Part shown: piece after piece, positions 1-5,267 of the stretch
Numbering within the stretch: the stretch's first letter is position 1
How the letters are laid out: the number at the start of each line of letters is the position of its first letter
NCBI GenBank assembly: GCA_012274205.1
Contig: JAAOZY010000404.1
Location: forward strand, 1 to 5,267
Direction: 5' to 3'
DNA from: Betaproteobacteria bacterium
Lineage (GTDB): Bacteria > Pseudomonadota > Gammaproteobacteria > Burkholderiales > SG8-39
Length of the DNA: 5,267 nt
Position numbers and translations under genes: made by a program
Notes under the pieces: model-generated
Seen by the model: the letters and a program-made list of their open reading frames with translations, nothing else
Told to the model about the DNA's origin: nothing
The model's database searches: none

Positions 1-1
1 C

Positions 2-766
2 GTCGCCGGGGAGCCCCTGCTGGCGCTAAATGGCGTACGCAAGGCGTTCGGCGGCCTGGTGGCGGTAAACGAATTGGCCTTTTCCATGGGCAGCGGGGAG
101 ATACTCGGTCTGATCGGGCCCAACGGCGCTGGCAAGAGTACGGTGTTCAATCTGGTCACTGGCGTGCTGCCGCTGACCGGCGGTGAAGTCCACTTCCGTG
201 GCGCGCGCATCGATACCCTGTCCGCGCGCGCCATCGTGTCGCACGGCGTTGCACGCACCTTCCAGCAGGTGCATCTGCTGCCGGCGATGAGCGTGCTCGA
301 AAATGTCGCCATAGGCGCACACCTGCGTGGCAGCAAAGGCGTCATCAGCGCCGCGCTGCATCTGGAGCGCGCCGAGGAGGCAATGCTGATCGCAGAGGCG
401 GCACGCCAGCTGGAGCGGGTTGGGCTCGCGGCCAGCATGCATGAAACGGCGGGCAGTCTTGCGCTGGGTCAGCAGCGCGTGTTGGAAATCGCGCGCGCGC
501 TGTGCGCGGACCCGGTCCTGCTGCTGCTAGACGAGCCGGCGGCCGGGCTGCGCTATCAGGAAAAGCGCGCGCTGGCCGAGCTCCTGCGCAAACTCAGCTC
601 CGAAGGCATGAGCGTGCTGCTGGTAGAGCACGACATGGATTTCGTGATGAAACTGGTGGACCGGCTGGTGGTAATGGACTTTGGTGAAAAGCTGGCCGAG
701 GGCCTGCCGCAGGCGATTCAGAGCGATCCGCGGGTGCTCGAAGCCTATCTCGGTGGGGTGATATGA
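2..766 (+). CDS. livG: Branched-chain amino acid ABC transporter ATP-binding protein LivG (5' partial)
   Basis: Cytoplasmic ATPase of a LivFGHMJ-type importer for branched-chain or related amino acids; it would pair with LivF to power the two membrane permeases. The frame is open from base 2, giving 254 visible residues. Numbered from that codon, Walker A GPNGAGKST is at 39-47, the Q-loop lies in the segment TFQQVHLL, the signature is the LivG-type LALGQQR at 153-159, Walker B ends in D177-E178 followed by PAAGL, and the switch histidine is H210 in LLVEHDM. The end, VLEAYLGG, is typical of LivG. A GTG at 59 would remove the first beta strand and the aromatic A-loop segment (KAFGGLVAV), so it is not the start. 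E. coli LivG is 255 residues and its first residues would align near base 2, so the real start is probably only a few codons outside, unless the gene is fused to an upstream livM. The substrate is inferred from family only. The livF start overlaps its stop. Confidence 0.92.
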   Translation, partial: VAGEPLLALNGVRKAFGGLVAVNELAFSMGSGEILGLIGPNGAGKSTVFNLVTGVLPLTGGEVHFRGARIDTLSARAIVSHGVARTFQQVHLLPAMSVLENVAIGAHLRGSKGVISAALHLERAEEAMLIAEAARQLERVGLAASMHETAGSLALGQQRVLEIARALCADPVLLLLDEPAAGLRYQEKRALAELLRKLSSEGMSVLLVEHDMDFVMKLVDRLVVMDFGEKLAEGLPQAIQSDPRVLEAYLGGVI

Positions 767-1497
767 GTACCTTGCTGGAAGTGCGCGAGCTGAGCGTCGC
801 CTACGGCAATGTCGAAGTAGTGCACAAGGCCGCGCTGCGCCTGGAAGAGGGCAGGATAGTGACGGTGATCGGTCCCAACGGCGCCGGCAAGACCACCTTG
901 TTGGCCGCCCTCATGGGCATGCTGCCGTCTCACGGCAGCATAGTCTATGCGGGCAAGGAGATCATGCGCGTGGAACCGGAGCAGCGCGTAGGCCGCGGGC
1001 TGTGCCTGGTGCCGGAGCGGCGCGAGCTGTTCGCTGCCATGACAGTCGAGGACAATCTGGTACTGGGCGCGTTCCACCGCTACCGCAAACGCGACAAGAC
1101 CATCGCTGCAGATTTCGACCAAGTATATGGCTTGTTTCCGCGCCTGCAGGAACGCCGTCGGCAGCTCGCTGGCACGCTTTCAGGCGGCGAGCGCCAGATG
1201 CTCGCTCTGGGGCGTGCACTCATGAGCCGGCCGCGCCTGCTGATGCTGGACGAACCCAGCCTCGGCCTGGCGCCGCTGATCGTGCGCGATATCTTCCACG
1301 TCATCGCGGCCCTGCGCGAGACCGGCGTATCGATCTTGCTGGTGGAGCAGAATGCCCACGCCGCGCTGCAGGTGGCCGATTACGGCTACGTGCTGGAAAC
1401 CGGCGAAATCGTGATCGAGGGACCGAGCGTCGATCTGGCGTCCGATCCGCGCGTAATCGAGAGTTATCTCGGCCTGGTTTCGAGCCACGCCGGGTAG
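763..1497 (+). CDS. livF: Branched-chain amino acid ABC transporter ATP-binding protein LivF
   Basis: Second ATPase of the Liv-type importer, 244 residues, close to the usual family length. Walker A GPNGAGKTT is at 37-45, the canonical signature LSGGERQ at 139-145, Walker B LLMLDE at 159-164 and the D-loop SLGLAP at 166-171. Two LivF-family traits are visible. The Q-loop position is VPERRELF (family VPEGRR-like, Glu in place of Gln), and the switch position reads LLVEQNA, with Gln where most ABC ATPases have His. The protein ends in VIESYLGL plus a short tail. The ATG overlaps the livG stop by four bases (ATGA) and has a G-rich Shine-Dalgarno-like stretch (GGTGGGG, about 752-758) just before it, so translation is likely coupled to livG. 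It appears to be the last gene of the liv operon, because a 212-bp gap follows. No convincing terminator was seen after it. The exact substrate cannot be read from the sequence. Confidence 0.95.
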   Translation: MSTLLEVRELSVAYGNVEVVHKAALRLEEGRIVTVIGPNGAGKTTLLAALMGMLPSHGSIVYAGKEIMRVEPEQRVGRGLCLVPERRELFAAMTVEDNLVLGAFHRYRKRDKTIAADFDQVYGLFPRLQERRRQLAGTLSGGERQMLALGRALMSRPRLLMLDEPSLGLAPLIVRDIFHVIAALRETGVSILLVEQNAHAALQVADYGYVLETGEIVIEGPSVDLASDPRVIESYLGLVSSHAG

Positions 1498-1533
1498 GCG
1501 GAGGCGCGCCCTCAGGAGCGTGACGCGGTACCC

Positions 1534-1549
1534 GGTTCCACGTGGAACA
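1534..1549. promoter_or_regulatory. parS: parS site 1 (ParB-binding palindrome)
   Basis: GGTTCCACGTGGAACA contains the perfect 14-bp palindrome GTTCCACGTGGAAC (1535-1548), centred on CACGTG. This fits the bacterial chromosomal parS pattern (B. subtilis type TGTTTCACGTGAAACA) in the TTCC/GGAA version known from Pseudomonas and related proteobacteria. Read on the minus strand it is TGTTCCACGTGGAACC. ParB, encoded 3.6 kb downstream, is the expected ligand. The site is 37 bp after the livF stop. Identification rests on the motif, a second copy nearby, and the parAB genes in the same cluster. Confidence 0.9.
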
Positions 1550-1631
1550 TCCGCGCCTGGGGCGAGCTGGCTGCCGGCGGTCCCGGGTGAGGGGCGCCGC
1601 CCGGCGCATACGCCAGCACCACGATTCTGCC

Positions 1632-1647
1632 CGTTCCACGTGGAACA
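1632..1647. promoter_or_regulatory. parS: parS site 2 (ParB-binding palindrome)
   Basis: CGTTCCACGTGGAACA carries the same perfect 14-bp palindrome (1633-1646) as site 1. The centres are 98 bp apart, and both copies share the same extra A at the right end. The site ends only a few bases before the possible -35 region of mnmG, so ParB loaded here could affect transcription of the mnmG-rsmG-parA-parB cluster. That effect is inference; the motif itself is clear. Confidence 0.9.
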
Positions 1648-1651
1648 ACGG

Positions 1652-1681
1652 CTTACGGTTTGCTGCGAATCAGCGTAAAAT
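1652..1681 (+). promoter_or_regulatory. Probable sigma70-type promoter for mnmG
   Basis: TAAAAT at 1676-1681 matches five of six bases of the -10 consensus. A weak -35 candidate, CTTACG at 1652-1657 (three of six matches), sits 18 bp upstream. Transcription would begin near 1688, giving a leader of about 20 nt before the mnmG ATG at 1710. The position, in the only sizeable non-coding gap before the cluster, supports it. The weak -35 is why confidence is moderate. Confidence 0.45.
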
Positions 1682-1709
1682 CGCGCCTCTTCGGCAGCGC
1701 AGCAGACAT

Positions 1710-3698
1710 ATGCATTTCCATTCGGAATTCGACGTGATCGTGGTGGGTGGTGGGCACGCCGGCACCGAAGCCGCGCTCGCGGCCGCGCGCGCCGGCTGCA
1801 ATACCTTGCTGCTCACGCATAACATCGAAACGCTTGGACAGATGTCCTGCAACCCGTCGATTGGCGGTATCGGCAAGGGACATCTGGTCAAAGAAGTTGA
1901 TGCGCTGGGCGGCGCCATGGCAATCGCAACGGATGAAGCCGGGATCCAGTTCCGAACGCTCAATTCAAGCAAGGGCGCAGCGGTGCGCGCCACCCGGGCG
2001 CAAGCCGATCGGCTGCTCTACAAGCAGGCCATCCGCACGCGCCTGGAAAACCAGCCGAACCTGACCTTGTTTCAGCAGGCGGTCGACGATCTTACGCTCG
2101 ACGGCGACCGGGTCAGCGGCGTGGTGACGCAGCTGGGCGTGCGCTTCGCCGGACGGGCAGTAGTCCTGACTACCGGCACCTTTCTCTCCGGACTAATCCA
2201 CGTCGGTATGGTCAATTACCAGGCGGGAAGGGCGGGCGATCCCCCTTCGCTCAGTCTGGCGGCGCGATTGCGCGAGCTGCAGCTGCCGGTGGGCCGCCTC
2301 AAGACCGGGACGCCGCCGCGCCTGGACGGTCGCTCCATCGATTTTGCGGCGACGCTGGAACAGCCAGGCGACGATCCGGCGCCGGTGTTTTCGTACATGG
2401 GCAATCGCTCACTGCATCCGCGCCAGCTGCCTTGCTGGATCACCAACACCAATGCGCGCACGCATGAAATCATCCGCGCCGGCCTGGACCGTTCGCCCAT
2501 GTACACCGGCGTGATCGAAGGCGTCGGGCCGCGCTACTGCCCTTCGATCGAAGACAAAATCCATCGCTTCGCCGGCAAGGCGAGCCACCAGATATTCCTC
2601 GAGCCTGAGGGACTCACGACCAACGAGTTCTACCCCAACGGCATTTCGACCAGCCTGCCTTTCGACGTGCAGCTCGATCTGGTGCGCTCGGTCAAAGGCT
2701 TGGAACGGGCGCATATTCTGCGTCCTGGCTACGCCATCGAGTATGACTACTTCGATCCGCGCGGACTCAGGGCTACGCTCGAGACCAAGGCGATCCCCGG
2801 CCTGTTCTTTGCCGGGCAGATCAATGGCACCACCGGCTACGAGGAGGCTGCGGCACAGGGCCTGCTTGCCGGCATCAATGCGGCGCTGCAGGCACAGGGA
2901 CGCGACGGCTGGTCCCCACGTCGTGACCAAGCCTATATCGGCGTGCTCGTCGACGACTTGATAACCCGCGGCGTGTCCGAACCCTATCGCATGTTCACCA
3001 GCCGCGCGGAGTATCGGCTGATGCTGCGCGAGGACAACGCGGACCTGCGCTTGACCGAAATCGGACGCAGCCTTGGCCTCGTTGACGATGCCCGCTGGCA
3101 ACAGTTCGAATGCAAACGCGAGGCCGTTGCAAAGGAGCTCGAGCGGCTGCGATCGACTTGGATCAACCCCAAAGTCCTGCCCGAAGCAGACGCCGAGAGG
3201 GTCTTGGGTAAAGCGATAGAGCGAGAGTATGCACTTACTGATCTGCTGCGCCGCCCGGATGTGAGCTATGCCAGTCTGATGTCCCTGCCCGGCGCAGGCG
3301 GACCTGTCCCTGACCCGATGGTAGCTGAACAAGTCGAAATCCAGGTCAAGTACGACGGCTATATCGCGCGCCAGCTCGACGAGGTGCACCGGCGTGAGCA
3401 GAATGAAGACACGGCGCTGCCTGGCGACCTCGACTACCGTAGCGTGCGCGGCTTGTCGCGCGAAGTGCAGCAAAAGCTCAACCAGCATAAACCCGAAACG
3501 ATCGGGCAGGCTTCGCGCATCTCGGGGCTGACACCGGCTGCTATTTCTCTGCTCCTGGTGCATCTGAAGCGTGGCTTTGCGCTTGGGCCTGCGCGCGAGC
3601 CGGCGACGAAAAACGACGGCGCAGAGGACGGCAGCGGTGCGCGTAAGCGCGATGATGCGCCGCCGGACGTTTCCCGGGCCGAGAGGCCTGCGGCATGA
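1710..3698 (+). CDS. mnmG: tRNA uridine-5-carboxymethylaminomethyl modification enzyme MnmG (GidA)
   Basis: FAD-dependent subunit of the MnmE-MnmG complex, which installs the (carboxymethyl)aminomethyl group on the wobble uridine (U34) of a set of tRNAs, using a folate one-carbon unit; cytoplasmic. 662 residues. The FAD-binding GGGHAGTE is at 13-20, family signature GRLKTGTPPR at 195-204 and the second signature AGQINGTTGYEEAAAQG at 368-384. The functionally important cysteines are C47 (MSCNPSIGG) and C277 (RYCPSIEDK), at the same numbers as in E. coli. That match supports the ATG at 1710; an in-frame GTG at 1542 would add 56 unconserved residues and run through a parS site. The Shine-Dalgarno is weak. 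The conserved C-terminal helical region ends near residue 622 (ISLLLVHLKRG). About 40 further residues, rich in Ala, Arg, Asp, Glu and Pro, go beyond the 629-residue E. coli protein. It is first in the cluster with rsmG, parA and parB, and overlaps rsmG by four bases. Confidence 0.98.
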   Translation: MHFHSEFDVIVVGGGHAGTEAALAAARAGCNTLLLTHNIETLGQMSCNPSIGGIGKGHLVKEVDALGGAMAIATDEAGIQFRTLNSSKGAAVRATRAQADRLLYKQAIRTRLENQPNLTLFQQAVDDLTLDGDRVSGVVTQLGVRFAGRAVVLTTGTFLSGLIHVGMVNYQAGRAGDPPSLSLAARLRELQLPVGRLKTGTPPRLDGRSIDFAATLEQPGDDPAPVFSYMGNRSLHPRQLPCWITNTNARTHEIIRAGLDRSPMYTGVIEGVGPRYCPSIEDKIHRFAGKASHQIFLEPEGLTTNEFYPNGISTSLPFDVQLDLVRSVKGLERAHILRPGYAIEYDYFDPRGLRATLETKAIPGLFFAGQINGTTGYEEAAAQGLLAGINAALQAQGRDGWSPRRDQAYIGVLVDDLITRGVSEPYRMFTSRAEYRLMLREDNADLRLTEIGRSLGLVDDARWQQFECKREAVAKELERLRSTWINPKVLPEADAERVLGKAIEREYALTDLLRRPDVSYASLMSLPGAGGPVPDPMVAEQVEIQVKYDGYIARQLDEVHRREQNEDTALPGDLDYRSVRGLSREVQQKLNQHKPETIGQASRISGLTPAAISLLLVHLKRGFALGPAREPATKNDGAEDGSGARKRDDAPPDVSRAERPAA

Positions 3699-4348
3699 AC
3701 ACGGCGGATCAGCTCAAGCGCGGACTCATCGCACTCGGATTGACGCTACCGGACGACACCCAGCGGCGCCTGCTGGCCTACATAGCGCTGATAGAAAAAT
3801 GGAATCGGGTGTACAACCTTACCGCCATACGCGAACCGGAAAAAATGGTCAGCCACCACTTGCTCGACAGCCTGGCGGTGGCGCCGCATCTGCACGCGAA
3901 GCGCCTGCTCGATGTAGGCAGCGGCGCCGGGCTGCCCGGCATTCCGCTGGCGCTGGCGAACCCGGAATTGCATGTCACCGTGCTCGACAGCAATCACAAG
4001 AAGGCGGCCTTCCTCAACCAAGCGGTGATAGAGCTTGGGCTCGACAAGGTCGAGGTATGTGCCGAACGCGTGGAAACCTGGCAGACCCAGGACCGGTTCG
4101 ATGTGATCATTTCGCGCGCTTTTTCCGATATGGGCGAATTCGTGCGCGTTACCCAGCATCTGCTCGCGCCCGGCGGACTGTTTGCGGCAATGAAAGGACT
4201 GCACCCCTATGAGGAAATCGACAAGCTCCCACCGGGTTTCAAGGTGAGGCAGGTGCTGCCGCTCGCGATCCCGGGCCTGGACGGCGCGCGGCATCTGGCG
4301 CTGATCGGAAAAGAAGAACCGGCGGCGAGCCTGCCGGAATCGATCTGA
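3695..4348 (+). CDS. rsmG: 16S rRNA (guanine527-N7)-methyltransferase RsmG (GidB)
   Basis: SAM-dependent methyltransferase that makes m7G527 in the 530 loop of 16S rRNA; in several bacteria its loss gives low-level streptomycin resistance. 217 residues, against 207 in E. coli. Visible family motifs are WNRVYNLT at 36-43, HLLDSL at 55-60, the SAM-binding glycine-rich loop LDVGSGAGLPG at 72-82, the acidic end of the next strand at D98 (VTVLDS), ISRAF at 139-143 and the AMKG segment at 165-168. The ATG overlaps the mnmG stop (ATGA) and has GAGAGG at 3681-3686, eight bases upstream, so it can be translated both by coupling and by its own ribosome site. Its stop overlaps the parA start by one base (TGATG). 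No missing or odd key residue was noticed. Confidence 0.97.
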   Translation: MNTADQLKRGLIALGLTLPDDTQRRLLAYIALIEKWNRVYNLTAIREPEKMVSHHLLDSLAVAPHLHAKRLLDVGSGAGLPGIPLALANPELHVTVLDSNHKKAAFLNQAVIELGLDKVEVCAERVETWQTQDRFDVIISRAFSDMGEFVRVTQHLLAPGGLFAAMKGLHPYEEIDKLPPGFKVRQVLPLAIPGLDGARHLALIGKEEPAASLPESI

Positions 4349-5127
4349 TGAGTTCGCGTATTCTCGCGGTCGCCAACCAGAAGGGCGGGGTGGGCAAGAC
4401 AACGACCAGCGTCAACCTTGCCGGCGGGCTTGCCGCAGCGGGCAAGCGCGTGCTCCTGGTCGATCTCGATCCGCAGGGGAACGCCACCATGGGCAGCGGC
4501 ATCGACAAGCGCAATCTGGAGCGCTCCGTGTACCAGGTGCTTCTCGGGCTGACAACAGTGCAATCGGTGCGGCAGAAGTCCGAAAGCGGTGGTTACGACC
4601 TGGTGCCGGCCAACCGCGAGCTGGCCGGGGCCGAAGTCGAAATGGTGGATCTCGAACAGCGCGAAACACGGCTCAAATCCGCGCTCGCCGCGATCACATC
4701 CGACTACGATTTCATCCTGCTCGACTGCCCGCCTGCACTCAACCTGCTGACGCTGAACGGCCTGGTTGCCGCCGATGCGGTGATGATCCCGATGCAATGC
4801 GAGTACTACGCCCTCGAAGGCCTGAGCGATCTGGTCGAAACCATCCGCAAGGTGCGCAAGCACCTGAATCCGCGGCTGGAGATCGAGGGCCTGCTGCGCA
4901 CCATGTACGATCCGCGCAACTCGCTGGCACAACAGGTTTCGGCGCAATTGCAGCAGCACTTCGGCGACAAACTGTATGCCACCATCATTCCGCGCAACGT
5001 GCGTCTGGCGGAAGCGCCCAGCTATGGCGCGCCGGCGGTAAACCTGGACAAGGCCTGCAAGGGTTCGCAGGCATATTTGGCCTTGGCGGATGAGCTGTTG
5101 CTGCGTTCGGCCGTGACTCTTGCCTAG
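4348..5127 (+). CDS. parA: Chromosome-partitioning ATPase ParA (Soj family)
   Basis: Walker-type ATPase that dimerises on ATP, binds the nucleoid without sequence specificity and is stimulated by ParB-parS complexes to segregate or position the replication-origin region. 259 residues, the usual length of the short chromosomal form; there is no N-terminal helix-turn-helix domain as in P1-type plasmid ParA, which also sets it apart from plasmid autorepressors. The deviant Walker A KGGVGKTT is at 12-19, with signature lysine K12 and K17. Walker A' is DLDPQGN at 39-45 and Walker B is ILLDCPP at 123-129. The conserved segment QCEYYALEGL and the late IPRNVRLAEAPSYG block are also present. The ATG shares one base with the rsmG stop. 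The only Shine-Dalgarno is a weak GGAA at 4336-4339, so coupling to rsmG translation is likely. parB follows after 20 bp. Confidence 0.97.
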   Translation: MSSRILAVANQKGGVGKTTTSVNLAGGLAAAGKRVLLVDLDPQGNATMGSGIDKRNLERSVYQVLLGLTTVQSVRQKSESGGYDLVPANRELAGAEVEMVDLEQRETRLKSALAAITSDYDFILLDCPPALNLLTLNGLVAADAVMIPMQCEYYALEGLSDLVETIRKVRKHLNPRLEIEGLLRTMYDPRNSLAQQVSAQLQQHFGDKLYATIIPRNVRLAEAPSYGAPAVNLDKACKGSQAYLALADELLLRSAVTLA

Positions 5128-5135
5128 ACCGTGAC

Positions 5136-5140
5136 AAGGA
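5136..5140 (+). promoter_or_regulatory. parB ribosome binding site
   Basis: AAGGA lies seven bases before the ATG at 5148, in the 20-bp gap after parA. It is a better-placed Shine-Dalgarno than the AAGG directly touching the ATG (5144-5147), and it fixes the parB start. Confidence 0.7.
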
Positions 5141-5147
5141 AACAAGG

Positions 5148-5267
5148 ATGAAAGGATTGGGACGCGGGCTGGATGCGTTGCTGGCCAAGGACGAGGAAGC
5201 CGGTAGCGGCGATGTTCTCAAGACGCTCAAGCTGGAGGAGTTGCAGCCAGGCAGGTATCAGCCGCGC
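5148..5267 (+). CDS. parB: Chromosome-partitioning protein ParB (3' partial)
   Basis: Only the first 40 codons are inside the window. ParB binds parS, spreads as a CTP-dependent sliding clamp and stimulates the ParA ATPase. Residues 3-12, GLGRGLDALL, form the conserved N-terminal ParA-interaction motif of chromosomal ParB/Spo0J proteins. After a short acidic linker, LEELQPGRYQPR at 29-40 is the conserved entry to the N-terminal CTP-binding domain. The CTP-binding GERR-type motif, the helix-turn-helix and the C-terminal dimerisation domain would lie beyond the right edge. The start is supported by the Shine-Dalgarno at 5136-5140 and by alignment of the N-terminus with the family. The two parS sites at 1534 and 1632 are its expected targets. 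Confidence 0.95.
   Translation, partial: MKGLGRGLDALLAKDEEAGSGDVLKTLKLEELQPGRYQPR

Noticed and set aside
1501..1513. GAGG-CGCGC-CCTC inverted repeat just after livF as a terminator
   Set aside because: The stem is only four base pairs and no T-run follows; it is better seen as chance GC-rich palindromic sequence.
1590..1614. GC-rich inverted repeats (GGGCGCCGCCC and GGCG-CATA-CGCC) between the parS sites
   Set aside because: The stems are short and overlapping, with no T-run and no known motif. This is not enough to call a terminator or regulatory RNA.
1542..1709. In-frame 5' extension of mnmG from a GTG at 1542
   Set aside because: It starts inside parS site 1, runs through parS site 2 and the promoter, and adds 56 Arg-rich unconserved residues. 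With the ATG at 1710 the key cysteines fall at 47 and 277 exactly as in E. coli.
1498..1709. oriC in the gap before mnmG
   Set aside because: I saw no DnaA boxes (TTATNCACA) and no AT-rich unwinding stretch. The origin is probably nearby on the chromosome but not in this window.
2409..3563. Long minus-strand open frame (384 codons) opposite mnmG
   Set aside because: It lies wholly antisense to a strongly conserved gene, in GC-rich DNA where such frames are common. Its translation shows no recognisable domain.
3571..4212. Plus-strand open frame across the mnmG-rsmG junction
   Set aside because: It is an out-of-frame reading of two well-supported genes and gives Arg/Ala-rich sequence without motifs.
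4207..5145. Long minus-strand open frame (312 codons) opposite parA and the rsmG end
   Set aside because: It mirrors the coding frame of parA, has no family motifs, and would conflict with a clear gene on the other strand.

Overview
The window is GC-rich chromosomal DNA from a proteobacterium. It carries the conserved origin-proximal cluster mnmG (gidA) - rsmG (gidB) - parA - parB, with the end of a branched-chain amino acid ABC transporter operon (livG-livF) directly upstream. All genes are on the + strand. The order mnmG-rsmG-parA-parB is typical of beta- and gammaproteobacteria. A liv operon just before mnmG, together with the protein sequences, makes a betaproteobacterium my best guess, but I could run no search to confirm this.

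Layout. Positions 2-766 hold livG, whose 5' end is cut off by the window. Positions 763-1497 hold livF, with a 4-bp overlap. The 212-bp gap at 1498-1709 is the only real intergenic space. It holds two copies of the ParB-binding palindrome GTTCCACGTGGAAC, 98 bp apart centre to centre, and a probable promoter for mnmG. Positions 1710-3698 hold mnmG, 3695-4348 rsmG (4-bp overlap) and 4348-5127 parA (1-bp overlap). After a 20-bp gap with a Shine-Dalgarno, parB starts at 5148 and runs off the right edge after 40 codons.

How the genes work together. LivG and LivF are the two cytoplasmic ATPases of one importer. MnmG modifies the wobble uridine of certain tRNAs, and RsmG methylates G527 of 16S rRNA. 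ParA, ParB and the two parS sites form the chromosome-partition system: ParB loads at parS and ParA moves or positions the origin region. Protein genes and cis sites therefore lie together, and the second parS abuts the presumed promoter of the operon that encodes ParA and ParB.

No mobile element, CRISPR array, tRNA, rRNA or DnaA-box cluster was seen, and I find no undescribed system. The points most worth a second look are the parS pair beside the mnmG promoter, the complementary departures from consensus in the LivG/LivF ATPase motifs, and the extra C-terminal tail of MnmG.
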